This document shows positions 41,904-50,795 of a stretch of DNA of 64,000 nucleotides, piece after piece. The notes under the pieces are model-generated. The model made no database searches. It saw nothing but the letters and a program-made list of their open reading frames with translations, and was not told the origin of the DNA. Numbering within the stretch: position 1 is the first letter of the stretch; the number at the start of each line of letters is the position of its first letter. The stretch is from an uncultured Collinsella sp. (GTDB lineage: Bacteria > Actinomycetota > Coriobacteriia > Coriobacteriales > Coriobacteriaceae), in contig CALDWI010000017.1 of the NCBI GenBank assembly GCA_937923795.1, positions 30,516 through 94,515 of the forward strand, in the 5' to 3' direction. A program made the position numbers and the translations under genes.

Positions 41904-42764
41904 TTACTTGATGTTGTACTTAGCCATGAGGGCGTCAATGGTACCGTCGTCGGTCAGGTCCTTGATGGCCTGGTTGATGTCTTCCTTGAGCTTGGTGTTA
42001 CCCTGGTTGATGGCGATGGCGTACTCCTCGCCGGTGCTGATCTGCTTAATGGTCTGGCAGGTGTTGAACTGCTCGGCGGTCAGCTGGCTGGCAACGGAGC
42101 GGTTGGTGACTACGGCGTCGCCCTTATCGGACTGCAGGGCGCTGAAGCACTCGGTAGCGTCCTTGTAGGGGACGATCTTGGCCTTGGGGAAGTTCTCCTG
42201 GGCAAAAGACTCGGCGGTCGAGCCAGACTGAACGATGATGGTAGCGTCGGCGTTGTTGAGCTTCTCGCTGTAGTTGTCGGCCGTGATGTCGGTGTTATCG
42301 ACCTTGGTCACGATAGCCTGATCGTCCATGTAGTAGGAATCGGAGAAAGTGACTTCCTTCTCACGCTCGGGCGTGTCGGTGATAGCCGCGATGGAGACGT
42401 CGTACTTGGCGCCCGAAGCGACACCCGGAACCAGCGTGTCAAAGTCATTGTTGACGTACTCGACATCCAGGCCCAGCTTGTCACCGATAGCCTTGATGAG
42501 CTCAAGGTCAAAGCCCTGGTAGTCGCCGTTGTCATCCTTGTACTCAAACGGCGCGTACTCGGCAGAGGTGCCGACGGTCAGCGTGCCGTCCTTGACGAGC
42601 GCGTACTCCTTGGAGCCGTCGACCTTCTCGACCTTAGCGTCGTCAGAGCTGCTGGAACCGGCATCAGAACCAGAGGTGGCGTTGGACGAACCGCAGCCCG
42701 TCAGAGCAAGGGCGAGCGCCATAGCACCCGTGGCGGCAAATGCGCCAAGCTTCTTCAGCTTCAT
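41904..42764 (-). CDS. amino-acid ABC transporter substrate-binding lipoprotein
   Basis: 286 residues. A lipoprotein signal ends MALALALTGC (Cys about residue 22), then a Ser-rich linker, and a type II binding fold (LTVGTSAEYAPFEYKDDNGDYQGFDLELI given in part, then VSIAAITDTPEREKEV and NQGNTKLKEDINQAI). It is first in the operon; GGAAGGAGACTGATT precedes ATG. The specificity cannot be deduced, but the closest pattern is for polar or basic amino acids. Confidence 0.92.
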   Translation of the reverse strand: MKLKKLGAFAATGAMALALALTGCGSSNATSGSDAGSSSSDDAKVEKVDGSKEYALVKDGTLTVGTSAEYAPFEYKDDNGDYQGFDLELIKAIGDKLGLDVEYVNNDFDTLVPGVASGAKYDVSIAAITDTPEREKEVTFSDSYYMDDQAIVTKVDNTDITADNYSEKLNNADATIIVQSGSTAESFAQENFPKAKIVPYKDATECFSALQSDKGDAVVTNRSVASQLTAEQFNTCQTIKQISTGEEYAIAINQGNTKLKEDINQAIKDLTDDGTIDALMAKYNIK

Positions 42765-42911
42765 AATCAGTCTCCTTCCGGTGACCTCGTTTGATTCAGA
42801 GGTCTGCAAAAACTGTTGGCTATTATGCACCCGGAATTACGAATCTGCAATGAGAAAACTGATTGAAACAAACCCATAACGTGAATGGAATACTCTACTT
42901 TGTGACAGTCA

Positions 42912-43778
42912 TTACTGCTGCAATGACCTTAATAGTCTAATTTCAGCTGCATAACCTGCAAGTTCGTTCGGAGTCTCCAAAATAAACGGCAGCGAACGCA
43001 AGTGGCCATTCGATACAATATTCTGCATAACCTGCATACCTCCACCAAATTCCTCACTGCCAAGGTATCCCTTGCCGATGCACTCGTGACGATCTTTATG
43101 GGCGCCACAAGAGTTCTTCGAATCGTTGATGTGTACGGCATGCAAGCGATCGATACCCACCACGCGGTCGAACTCGTCGAGTACGCCGTCCAGATCATGG
43201 ATGATGTCGTAGCCGGCATCGCTCACATGGCAGGTGTCTAGGCAAACGCCCAGCTTGGCCGACAGCTCGGGGCGTTTGCCGGCAACACCCTCAATGATGA
43301 GCGCCAGTTCCTCAAAGCTGCGGCCCACCTCGGTGCCCTTGCCCGACATGGTCTCGAGCAGCACCGTCGTCTGCTGGCCCTCAAACATCACCTGACACAG
43401 GGCGTCGACAATCATCTGAATGCCGGCGTCGGAGCCCTGCCCCACATGCGCACCGGGATGGAAGTTGTAGTAGTTGCCGGGCAGCGCCTCCATGCGCCGC
43501 AGGTCCTCTGCCATAGCCTCCAAGGCGAACTCGCGCGCCCGCTCTTTGGCAGAACAGGGGTTGTAGGTATACGGGGCATGCGCCACCAGCGGTCCAAAGT
43601 CGTTTTGCGACATAAGCTCGCGCAGAGCCGCCACGTCATCCATGTCAAGTTCTTTTGCCTTGCCACCGCGCGGGTTGCGCGTAAAGAACGCAAAGGTATT
43701 GGCGCCAATGGACAACGCCGTCTCCCCCATTGCCCGATAGCCCTTCGTCGTCGAAAGATGACACCCGATCGTCAGCAT
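42912..43778 (-). CDS. nfo: endonuclease IV
   Basis: 288 residues. AP-endonuclease TIM barrel for base-excision repair; cuts 5' of abasic sites. [34 protein letters not shown] (Glu ligand), [14 protein letters not shown] and [23 protein letters not shown] are the zinc-ligand blocks. The ATG follows GAGGAGGGAGCTGGAG. The upstream region holds one copy of the repeat hairpin (43800-43879). Confidence 0.93.
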   Translation of the reverse strand: MLTIGCHLSTTKGYRAMGETALSIGANTFAFFTRNPRGGKAKELDMDDVAALRELMSQNDFGPLVAHAPYTYNPCSAKERAREFALEAMAEDLRRMEALPGNYYNFHPGAHVGQGSDAGIQMIVDALCQVMFEGQQTTVLLETMSGKGTEVGRSFEELALIIEGVAGKRPELSAKLGVCLDTCHVSDAGYDIIHDLDGVLDEFDRVVGIDRLHAVHINDSKNSCGAHKDRHECIGKGYLGSEEFGGGMQVMQNIVSNGHLRSLPFILETPNELAGYAAEIRLLRSLQQ

Positions 43779-43799
43779 CTCCAGCTCCCTCCTCATCAG

Positions 43800-43879
43800 T
43801 TGCGGTGAAATACGGTCTATTGGTGCCCTATTTTGGCGCAAACAGACCGTATTCCACCGCAAGTTATAAAAGGGGCATC
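43800..43879. repeat. hairpin repeat, copy 1
   Basis: TTGCGGTGAAATACGGTCT (43800-43818) faces AGACCGTATTCCACCGCAA (43844-43862), a 19-bp stem with one mismatch, followed by the common tail GTTATAAAAGGGGCATCAGG. Compare copy 2 at 44967. Confidence 0.75.
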
Positions 43880-43931
43880 AGGGGCAAAGGCCTCCAAGGC
43901 ATTCCGGGCGCTGGCGCCATGCCCCCACGCA

Positions 43932-44951
43932 CTAAAGTTTCAAGCGAATCGCATCGATAATGCGCGCGCAGCGCTGCGTGGCGGCAAGGGGCATGACGGG
44001 ACTCTCGAGTTTCCCCGCCCGGATGAGCTGGGTCGCATGCTGGATTTCGCCGTAGAAATCATCGATCTCAAACGGGGCATTTATTTCGAGCGTTCGACCG
44101 TCGGAATACTTCACATGGGCGAGCTCGGGGCGATGGAGACGCTCGATTTCCAACGAGCCTCGCTCACAGACAATCGTTAAGCGGCTTTCATATGTTGCTT
44201 TGCCGTCGCACACCATATGAATGGGTATACCGCCGACGCTCATACGGATCTCGTCGGCCCAATCAACGCGGCCGCCCGATACGTCACGCCAGCGAACTTC
44301 ACGAGACGAAACATCGCACGCACCCGCAAGTAGATCCTCAAACCACCCGACCGCATAGCAGCCCATGTCATATAGACAGCCACCCTGCAACGGGTCGAGC
44401 AGATAACTCGAAGGGGGCTCACCATAATCGAGATTTTGCACGCTTTCAATCGAGACGATACGGCCAAGCTCACCCGACGCAAGCAAGTCCTTCACGCGAG
44501 TGCGCATCGGGCAAAACCGATTTTTCATCGCCTCCATAAACAGCACACCGCGCTCGCGAGAGGTGGAGGCAATCGAGAGAGCCTCTTCTTCATTCAAAAC
44601 GGCCGGCTTTTCGCACAGCACGGCCTTTCCCGCGCGCAGTGCCCGACAGACCCAATGCGCATGCATGCCATGTGGAAGAGCCAAGTAGATTGCGTCGACA
44701 TCGGGGTCGGCAATCAACGCATCATAAGCTGCATCGCCGTTATCGTCAGCCGTGGCATAACTGTGCGCGGCATCAATCGAAAACGCCCTGCAAAACTCCT
44801 CAACATGCGAAGGAGTGCGACCGGCGGCAGCCACAAGCCGTGCCCCGTCCACCTCCTTGAGCGACGATGCAAATCGATGCGAAATGCGCCCAGCGCCCAA
44901 AACGCCCCAACGAACCTCACGCAAATCATCACATGAATCCCGATGGCCCAC
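43932..44951 (-). CDS. Gfo/Idh/MocA-family oxidoreductase
   Basis: 339 residues. Rossmann start WGVLGAGRISHRFASSL, then IYLALPHGMHAHW and CEKPAVLNEEEAL with the Lys-Pro pair that contacts nicotinamide and substrate, followed by GCLYDMGCYAVGWFE. The family acts on sugars, inositols and related polyols. The GTG start is not strongly supported. The gene is flanked on both sides by copies of the hairpin repeat. Confidence 0.88.
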   Translation of the reverse strand: MGHRDSCDDLREVRWGVLGAGRISHRFASSLKEVDGARLVAAAGRTPSHVEEFCRAFSIDAAHSYATADDNGDAAYDALIADPDVDAIYLALPHGMHAHWVCRALRAGKAVLCEKPAVLNEEEALSIASTSRERGVLFMEAMKNRFCPMRTRVKDLLASGELGRIVSIESVQNLDYGEPPSSYLLDPLQGGCLYDMGCYAVGWFEDLLAGACDVSSREVRWRDVSGGRVDWADEIRMSVGGIPIHMVCDGKATYESRLTIVCERGSLEIERLHRPELAHVKYSDGRTLEINAPFEIDDFYGEIQHATQLIRAGKLESPVMPLAATQRCARIIDAIRLKL

Positions 44952-44966
44952 GACAGCCCCCTTCAG

Positions 44967-45046
44967 TTGCGGTGGAATAGTTCCTGTTTAAGCCCTATTT
45001 TGCCGCAAACAGGAACTATTCCACCGCAACTTATAAAAGGGGCATC
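44967..45046. repeat. hairpin repeat, copy 2
   Basis: TTGCGGTGGAATAGTTCCTG (44967-44986) then TTT faces the exact complement at 45007-45029, a perfect 23-bp stem, followed by TTATAAAAGGGGCATCAGG. The stem core differs from copy 1 but remains paired. Confidence 0.8.
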
Positions 45047-46232
45047 AGGAGCGCGTTTTGCAAAAAGCTTTAAGCGCGGCCGTTACGGGGCCAGGCTGGA
45101 AACGTCGGCGCACATCGTCGAGACGCTCGGGGATATCGATGTGTTGCGGGCAGTGACGTGCGCATTTACCGCACTTGACGCAATTGCTCACTAGCTTGGG
45201 CTCGTTCGTCCGCACCGCGCTCGCCGTAAAGTATTGAGACAGCCCCGTAAACCAACTATGCGCGTAGCTCGCGTTGTAGGCGCCAAAGCAACCGGGAATA
45301 TTGATGCCCTTGGGGCACGGCATGCAGTAGCCGCACCCCGTACAGGGCACGCGATTCGATTTCTCAAACTCTCCCAGCACACGTGCGATGGTATCGAGCT
45401 GCTCTGTCGTCATCGAATCCGGCAGTGCGCGATCCGCCAATGCCGCGTTCTCGTCCACCTGCGCGGTATCGGTCATACCCGATAGCAGCATCGTGACCTG
45501 AGGATGATTCCACACCCACGAAAGGCCCCAAGCAGCCGGTGTCTTCAGGTACGGATCGCGTACGCCATCGAGCACGGCACGGGCCCGCGGAGGCAGCTTG
45601 CCCGCCAGGCGTCCACCCAAAAGCGGTTCCATCACAAACACCGCGAGCCCGCGCTCGGCGGCTGCCATGAGTCCCGCCGTTCCCGCTTGGTAGCGCTCTC
45701 CAGCGTAGTTGTACTGGATCTGGCAAAAGTCCCAGTCGTACGCGTCAAGCATCGTAAGGAAGTCCGCCGCACTGCCGTGGTACGAAAAACCTATCTGGCG
45801 AATACGCCCCGCAGCCTTTTGGTGCGCAATCCAGTCCTCGATACCCAACGCTGCCACGCACTCCCACTGCACGGGCGAGGTGATGTTGTGCATGAGGTAG
45901 TAGTCGATATGGTCAGTCCGCAAACGGTGCAGCTGCTCGTCAAAAAAGCGGTCGAAATCCTCCGCACATTTGCACGAAGCGTGCGGCAACTTGGTCGCGA
46001 GCAAAATCTGGTCGCGTAGACCCAGGCGCTCAAGCGAAGCTCCCACACAAGCTTCGTTACCGGGGTAGAGATAGGCCGTGTCCAGATAGGTTATTCCTTG
46101 CTCCACCGCACGGGAAATGATGGCATCGGCCGTCTTCGCATCGGGGTGTCCCGGCGCACCGGGAAACCTCATGCAACCCAGCCCCAGCGCCGAGATACGG
46201 TTGCCGCTTTTGGGGTCAACGCGATATTGCAC
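45045..46232 (-). CDS. aldo/keto reductase with C-terminal 2x[4Fe-4S] domain
   Basis: 395 residues. The AKR barrel (LGLGCMRFPG, YLDTAYLYPGNE with the catalytic Asp/Tyr, LLATKLPHA with Lys, DYYLMHN with His) occupies about 1-280. A C-terminal ferredoxin-like part (about 290-385) has CTGCGYCMPCPKG and CVKCGKCARHCPQ, two clusters. This is the YkgA-like predicted oxidoreductase type of anaerobes, where electrons may be passed from a ferredoxin. Substrate unknown. Its stop lies in the tail of the hairpin repeat, copy 2. Confidence 0.9.
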   Translation of the reverse strand: MQYRVDPKSGNRISALGLGCMRFPGAPGHPDAKTADAIISRAVEQGITYLDTAYLYPGNEACVGASLERLGLRDQILLATKLPHASCKCAEDFDRFFDEQLHRLRTDHIDYYLMHNITSPVQWECVAALGIEDWIAHQKAAGRIRQIGFSYHGSAADFLTMLDAYDWDFCQIQYNYAGERYQAGTAGLMAAAERGLAVFVMEPLLGGRLAGKLPPRARAVLDGVRDPYLKTPAAWGLSWVWNHPQVTMLLSGMTDTAQVDENAALADRALPDSMTTEQLDTIARVLGEFEKSNRVPCTGCGYCMPCPKGINIPGCFGAYNASYAHSWFTGLSQYFTASAVRTNEPKLVSNCVKCGKCARHCPQHIDIPERLDDVRRRFQPGPVTAALKAFCKTRS

Positions 46233-46394
46233 TGCCCCTCCTCTCCCCTCGAAGCCCTAATGAGGCGAAACACAATGGTCACGTCGTCGAAACACATTGG
46301 AATCGTAATCGAGAACGTATCGTAACGTAGCAGAAATCGAGCCGTCACGGCACCGCTTTAACACCAGCAAAAAGCCCGATGAAAGGAGGCGAGC

Positions 46395-46589
46395 GTGACC
46401 ACGCGCGAGGACGCCTACCCCTATCCCGGAGAACAATACATCCTCTCGGTCGACCGTTGCCAGATCGAGGTCATAGACCATCTGGACGAGCTTCCCGCCA
46501 CAGGCGCTGTCATCTTCTGCACCTTCCCCAAGGTGCGCGATGGCGTCGTACACCCTGCGCGCGTTTTTGTGATCTGTCCCGCGGCATAA
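46395..46589 (+). CDS. hypothetical small protein, 64 residues
   Basis: Starts at a GTG after AAAGGAGG. Soluble, MTTREDAYPYPGEQYILSVD opening, with PATGAVIFCTFPKVRDGV near the end. No motif recognised. A terminator at 46668 separates it from panE, so it appears to be a real, independently transcribed gene. Confidence 0.55.
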   Translation: MTTREDAYPYPGEQYILSVDRCQIEVIDHLDELPATGAVIFCTFPKVRDGVVHPARVFVICPAA

Positions 46590-46667
46590 GCGCACAGTGC
46601 AATAGTTTCTTTTTCATAACAGCAGCCCCGCGCGCTTACCAAACGCCCCGGCGACATACAATCCATC

Positions 46668-46694
46668 AGGCGCCCCTTACGCGGGCGCCTTTTA
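46668..46694 (+). terminator. terminator after the 64-residue gene
   Basis: AGGCGCC pairs with GGCGCCT around nine bases, followed by TTTT. Confidence 0.65.
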
Positions 46695-46712
46695 TATGGG
46701 GAGATGATTCAC

Positions 46713-47627
46713 ATGCAGATCAACAAGGTCGCCTTTATCGGCAAGGGCGGCGTCGGCCTGCTCTACGGCAGCATGATTGCCAAGGCCCTCGGCAATGACG
46801 CCGTCGAATACGTTATGGATGACGCCCGTTTTGAGCGTCACGCAGGCGATGCGCTCACCGTCAACGGCAAGCCCTGTGCGCTCAAGTCCGTCCGCGCCAG
46901 CGAGGCAACGCCCGCCGACCTGGTCATTCTCACGGTCAAGACGACCGGCCTCGACCAAGCACTCAAGACTATGGAGCGCGTCGTGGGGCCCAATACGTTC
47001 ATCGCCTCGCTGTGTAACGGCATTACGAGCGAGCAGAAGATTGCCGAGCGCTTTGGCTGGGAGCATACCGTTCTTGGTATTTGCCAGGGCATGGACGCCG
47101 TGTTCCTCAACGGAGAGCTCACCTTTACCAATGCGGGCGAAATCCGCTTTGGCGCGGCGGCCGGCACCGAGCCCGCAACCGTCACCGCCATCGACGAGCT
47201 CTACACGCGCTGCGGCATCGCCCATACCGTCGAGAGCGACATTGCGCACCGCATGTGGGCCAAACTCATGCTCAACGACGGCATCAACCAGACGTGCATG
47301 GCCTACGGCGGGACCTACGGAAGCGCCACGGAGCCGGGCTCCGAGCAGCGTCGCTGCTTTGTTTCTGCCATGCGCGAAACGCTTGCGGTCGCCAACGCCG
47401 AGGGCATTGAGCTGACCGAGGCAGACCTGACGCAGATGGTGCACCTCATCGAGGGAATCGACCCCACCGGTATGCCCTCGATGGCGCAGGACCGCATCGC
47501 GCAACGAAAAACCGAAGTCGAGGAGTTCGCGGGCACCATTTGCCGCCTGGCCGTCAAACACGATATCCAAGTGCCGCAAAACGATTGGCTCTACCAGAGG
47601 ATTCGCGAAATAGAAAGCAGCTGGTAG
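46713..47627 (+). CDS. panE: 2-dehydropantoate 2-reductase (ketopantoate reductase)
   Basis: 304 residues. Rossmann loop VAFIGKGGVGLLYGSMIAKAL, then VKTTGLDQALKTM, LCNGITSEQ and the C-terminal helical domain with MWAKLMLNDGINQTC and HLIEGIDPTGMPSMAQD. Reduces ketopantoate to pantoate with NADPH on the route to CoA. The chosen ATG lies nine bases from GGGGAG; an ATG three codons earlier is possible. No other pantothenate gene is nearby. Confidence 0.88.
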   Translation: MQINKVAFIGKGGVGLLYGSMIAKALGNDAVEYVMDDARFERHAGDALTVNGKPCALKSVRASEATPADLVILTVKTTGLDQALKTMERVVGPNTFIASLCNGITSEQKIAERFGWEHTVLGICQGMDAVFLNGELTFTNAGEIRFGAAAGTEPATVTAIDELYTRCGIAHTVESDIAHRMWAKLMLNDGINQTCMAYGGTYGSATEPGSEQRRCFVSAMRETLAVANAEGIELTEADLTQMVHLIEGIDPTGMPSMAQDRIAQRKTEVEEFAGTICRLAVKHDIQVPQNDWLYQRIREIESSW

Positions 47628-47663
47628 CCTCGGCCGCATCGCGACGCGCGCAATACAAGCAGG

Positions 47664-47700
47664 CAGGCCTTCGCGAGGATTCCGTCTTCGCGAAGGCCTG
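47664..47700. terminator. hairpin between panE and the small membrane gene
   Basis: CAGGCCTTCGCGA pairs perfectly with TCGCGAAGGCCTG around 11 bases, between convergent genes. A good candidate for bidirectional termination. Confidence 0.75.
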
Positions 47701-47717
47701 TTGCATTTGGCTCGAGG

Positions 47718-47936
47718 CTAAAACTGAGGCCTATTTTGCGATTCCGGAACCTCGTCCTCGTCATCGCGGCAAAGTAGCACGCCGGCGCTTCCCAGCAGCG
47801 CCGCTGCAATCAAGGCGCCCACAACCACAGGAGCGGCGCCCGTAGCGGACTGCAAGCCGGCAGCTAACGCCACCGCCGGACCAAGACATCCGATCAAAAG
47901 GGCAACGACGGCAATAGCGACATCTCGAGCGTTCAT
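47718..47936 (-). CDS. small membrane protein, 72 residues
   Basis: Two predicted membrane helices (VAIAVVALLIGCLGPAVALAA and VVVGALIAAALLGSAGVLL) joined by a short loop, ending in an acidic tail CRDDEDEVPES. GAGGAAGTGG precedes the ATG. Function unknown. Confidence 0.65.
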   Translation of the reverse strand: MNARDVAIAVVALLIGCLGPAVALAAGLQSATGAAPVVVGALIAAALLGSAGVLLCRDDEDEVPESQNRPQF

Positions 47937-48122
47937 GGGACCACTTCCTCCACGAGAAAGACTTTGCTTCTCGTGACTTAGTGTGCCCCGCGCCCATATG
48001 CGCGGCGTACTGCCACGGTAAGGGCTCTGTTAGCTCAAACGCATACATAGAACGGGCGTCCTTACGTTGCCCTAAAGCTCGGTAAAGACGCCCATCCGCC
48101 AAATATCCGTGATGCAGAAAAA

Positions 48123-48899
48123 TTACCAGCCAGTGTAGTAGTCGGTGGTTCCGGCTGCGCAGCCGGAGTCATAGACCTTGCACTCGCCCTTGGAACCGGT
48201 AAACGTGGAGCCCTGAGCTTTATCACCCGCGGCCACGACGTAGTAGCCATCGGAATCGCGCCAAAAGCCCTCGGAATCCTGCGTCCATTCGCCCGTGCGG
48301 TGGTGATACAACACGTTGCTGCTGTAATAAGTCTCGCGGCGGCCGTTATAGTTATTGACGCCGCTCGAGCGCGTCAGGCCCGAGCCGTTCGCGTAATACG
48401 CAGCGGACGTGTAAGACGAGCCGGAGCCGGCGTTGTAATACGAAGCCTGAACGGCCTCAGCGGCCTCGGCTTCGGCTGCGGCAGCCTCGAGCGCCTCGCG
48501 CTTGGCATCCTCAAGCGTGGAGCGAAGCTCGTCGAGCTCGGTCGACTTGGCGTCGACCTCCCCCATCGTCAACAGGCTACCCGCACCGTCGATGCAGTTC
48601 TGCAACACAGCACGCTCGTCATCGGTAGCATAGTCGCCATACATATTCATAATGATCTGAGCGCGCATCTCCAGGGAATCGCGCTTTGCCCCCATCGAGG
48701 CGTTCCACTCCTGCATAGAGCCATAACCGTCGCCGCGGTAGTCGACGGGCTGCACCAGCGTCGCCTCGGACGGCGTAGATCCAACCGTATCGGATAGTGT
48801 TGCCGCGTGGGCATCAGTTGCGCCGGCGCCCGCCAAAAGTGCCACGGTCAGAGCGGCGGAAAGGGCGGCGGCTTTCGGTTTTCGTGAATCGATCCTCAT
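48123..48899 (-). CDS. exported protein with helical middle and RlpA/3D-like C-terminal domain
   Basis: 258 residues, Sec signal peptide (AAALSAALTVALLAGAGATDAHA). The middle (about 60-145) is an acidic, helical segment that likely forms a coiled coil (KSTELDELRSTLEDAKREAL); then a Tyr/Ser-rich spacer, and a C-terminal domain of about 60 residues (DGYYVVAAGDKAQGSTF, then KVYDSGCAAGTTDYYTGW) resembling the 3D/RlpA-like double-psi barrel found in wall-active proteins. The conserved Asp pattern is partly altered, so binding without catalysis is possible. The start ATG at 48899 has GGAGG 11 bases upstream. Not in an operon. Confidence 0.72.
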   Translation of the reverse strand: MRIDSRKPKAAALSAALTVALLAGAGATDAHAATLSDTVGSTPSEATLVQPVDYRGDGYGSMQEWNASMGAKRDSLEMRAQIIMNMYGDYATDDERAVLQNCIDGAGSLLTMGEVDAKSTELDELRSTLEDAKREALEAAAAEAEAAEAVQASYYNAGSGSSYTSAAYYANGSGLTRSSGVNNYNGRRETYYSSNVLYHHRTGEWTQDSEGFWRDSDGYYVVAAGDKAQGSTFTGSKGECKVYDSGCAAGTTDYYTGW

Positions 48900-49114
48900 G
48901 TAGCTGGAAACCTCCGTAGTGCGTTTTTGCTGCGTTTGGGCTGCGTGTGATTCGATCGCGCTGCATAGTACCCCGAGCAAATCGCGACCTGCGGTTTTAC
49001 TCAAAAGGCGCACGTCAATTGCGTAAAACTCACATCCTCTCAACAGGAGTTTTCCACAACTCAAATGCATAAATCGTGTCAAAAACCCTGTTTTTGCACC
49101 CTCTCTATGCAAAA

Positions 49115-49152
49115 AAGGCGCCTGTGCAACCATTGTGCGCACAGGCGCCTTG
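49115..49152 (-). terminator. terminator of metY
   Basis: AAGGCGCCTGTGC pairs with GCACAGGCGCCTT, followed on the minus strand by TTTT. Lies about 60 bases after the metY stop. The rest of 48900-49211 shows only a small CAAAAAC/GTTTTTG palindrome at 49079-49096. Confidence 0.88.
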
Positions 49153-49211
49153 AGCAGGCGTTTTATGCAGTTATACCTATCGAGTCGCAAGGGGTCCTTG
49201 CACAAGTCGCC

Positions 49212-50522
49212 TTACTCGTCCAGCGCGGCGAAGGCCTGCTTCAAATCCCAAATGATATCCTCGGCGTTCTCGGTACCGATGGAAAGACGGATCGTGGAGG
49301 GCGTGATGTTCTGCTCGGCGAGCTCCTCGGCAGAGAGCTGGGAGTGCGTGGTGGTAGCCGGGTGTACGACGAGTGACTTGACGTCGGCCACGTTGGCGAG
49401 CAGCGAGAACACCTGCAGATGATCGATGAACTTCCAAGCTGCCTCCTGGCCACCCTTAATCTCAAAGGTAAAGATCGAAGCACCGCCACGGGGGAAGTAC
49501 TTCTGATAGAGCTCGTGATCGGGGTGCTCAGGCAGGCTCGGGTGGTTCACCTTGGCGACGTGGCTGTCACCAGCCAGGAACTCAACGACCTTCTTGGTGT
49601 TCTCGACATGACGGTCAACGCGCAGCGACAGGGTCTCGGTGCCCTGGAGCAGGACCCAGGCGTTGAACGGGCTGATGCAGGCGCCCTCGTCACGCAGCAG
49701 GATAGCGCGGACATAGGTTGCGAAGGCGGCGGGACCGGCAGCCTCGGCAAACGAAACACCGTGGTAGGAGGAGTTGGGCTCAGCGATCTGGGCGTACTTT
49801 CCGCTCGCCTTCCAATCGAAGTTACCGCCGTCGACGATCACACCGCCCAGCGAGGTGCCGTGGCCGCCGATGAACTTGGTTGCGGAGTGGACGACGATGT
49901 TGGCACCATGCTCCAGCGGACGGAACAGATACGGGGTGCCGAAGGTGTTGTCGACGACAACCGGCAGACCGTGCTTCTTGGCGACCTCGGAGATGGCGTC
50001 GATGTTGGGGATGTCGGAGTTGGGGTTGCCGAGCGTCTCGAGATAGATGACCGTGGTGTTGTCCTTGATGGCACCCTCGACCTCTTCCACGTTATGGGCA
50101 TCGACAAACGTGGTCTCGACGCCAAACTGGGAGAGCGTATGCTCCAGCAGGTTGTAGGAGCCACCGTAGATGGTCTTCTGAGCCACCACGTGGTCACCGG
50201 CCTGGGCAAGAGCCTGCAGGGTATAGGTGATGGCAGCAGCACCGGAGGCGACGGCAAGACCTGCCACGCCACCCTCGAGGGCGGCGATACGGTCCTCGAA
50301 GACGCCCTGGGTGGAGTTGGTCAGACGGCCGTAGATGTTACCGGCGTCGGCAAGACCAAAGCGGTCGGCGGCGTGCTGGGAGTTGCGGAACACATAGCTC
50401 GTGGTCTGGTAGATAGGCACGGCACGGGAGTCGGATGCAGGATCGGCGCTCTCCTGGCCAACGTGCAGCTGCAGGGTATCGAAACCAAAGGTGTGCTCGG
50501 GGTTGTTAATGAACTGGCTCAT
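49212..50522 (-). CDS. metY: O-acetylhomoserine sulfhydrylase (aminocarboxypropyltransferase)
   Basis: 436 residues, PLP enzyme of the Cys/Met metabolism family. Makes homocysteine from O-acetylhomoserine and sulfide. The Schiff-base Lys is in NIVVHSATKFIGGHG; other blocks are IYQTTSYVF, YGRLTNSTQGVFE, ASGAAAITYTLQALA, VDNTFGTPYLFRPL and IRLSIGTENAEDIIWDL. The length and the long C-terminal extension fit MetY over CGS/CBL. The ATG has AAGGAG seven bases upstream. A leader peptide lies in the 5' region and a LysR regulator is divergent. Confidence 0.93.
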   Translation of the reverse strand: MSQFINNPEHTFGFDTLQLHVGQESADPASDSRAVPIYQTTSYVFRNSQHAADRFGLADAGNIYGRLTNSTQGVFEDRIAALEGGVAGLAVASGAAAITYTLQALAQAGDHVVAQKTIYGGSYNLLEHTLSQFGVETTFVDAHNVEEVEGAIKDNTTVIYLETLGNPNSDIPNIDAISEVAKKHGLPVVVDNTFGTPYLFRPLEHGANIVVHSATKFIGGHGTSLGGVIVDGGNFDWKASGKYAQIAEPNSSYHGVSFAEAAGPAAFATYVRAILLRDEGACISPFNAWVLLQGTETLSLRVDRHVENTKKVVEFLAGDSHVAKVNHPSLPEHPDHELYQKYFPRGGASIFTFEIKGGQEAAWKFIDHLQVFSLLANVADVKSLVVHPATTTHSQLSAEELAEQNITPSTIRLSIGTENAEDIIWDLKQAFAALDE

Positions 50523-50583
50523 GATGGTCTCCTTGATCGAACAAAAGTAAATAAAAAGAGAGAAGTAAGTCGCTGTCTCCTGA

Positions 50584-50637
50584 TCACGCCGACGGGCGCA
50601 AACAGGAGCCCGGCATTCGTCTTGGCAAGCAATTCAT
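50584..50637 (-). CDS. 17-residue leader peptide upstream of metY
   Basis: MNCLPRRMPGSCLRPSA with AAAGGAGG seven bases before its ATG. It has two Cys and two Met in 17 residues. The DNA around it can form two hairpins: CGGG/CCCG around the ribosome site, and CTCCTG/CAGGAG enclosing the stop codon. This is the arrangement expected for translation-coupled attenuation by Cys or Met supply. Confidence 0.6.
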   Translation of the reverse strand: MNCLPRRMPGSCLRPSA

Positions 50638-50795
50638 ATGCGGGCCTCCTTTCGCATCCCGGTTCCGTGGTTGGCTTAATTACCTACCGCCTTTGTGTGT
50701 TTTGAATAGTACGAGCATTGTTTCCCTCGGTCAATCACTTAAAAGCGCTAACCTGTTATCGGTTTTATAGATAGCTATCGAAGGGACGGGCGCCG

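Noticed and set aside
50523..50790. SAM riboswitch before metY
   Set aside because: I could not find the conserved core of SAM-I, SAM-II or SAM-IV; the leader peptide explains the region better.
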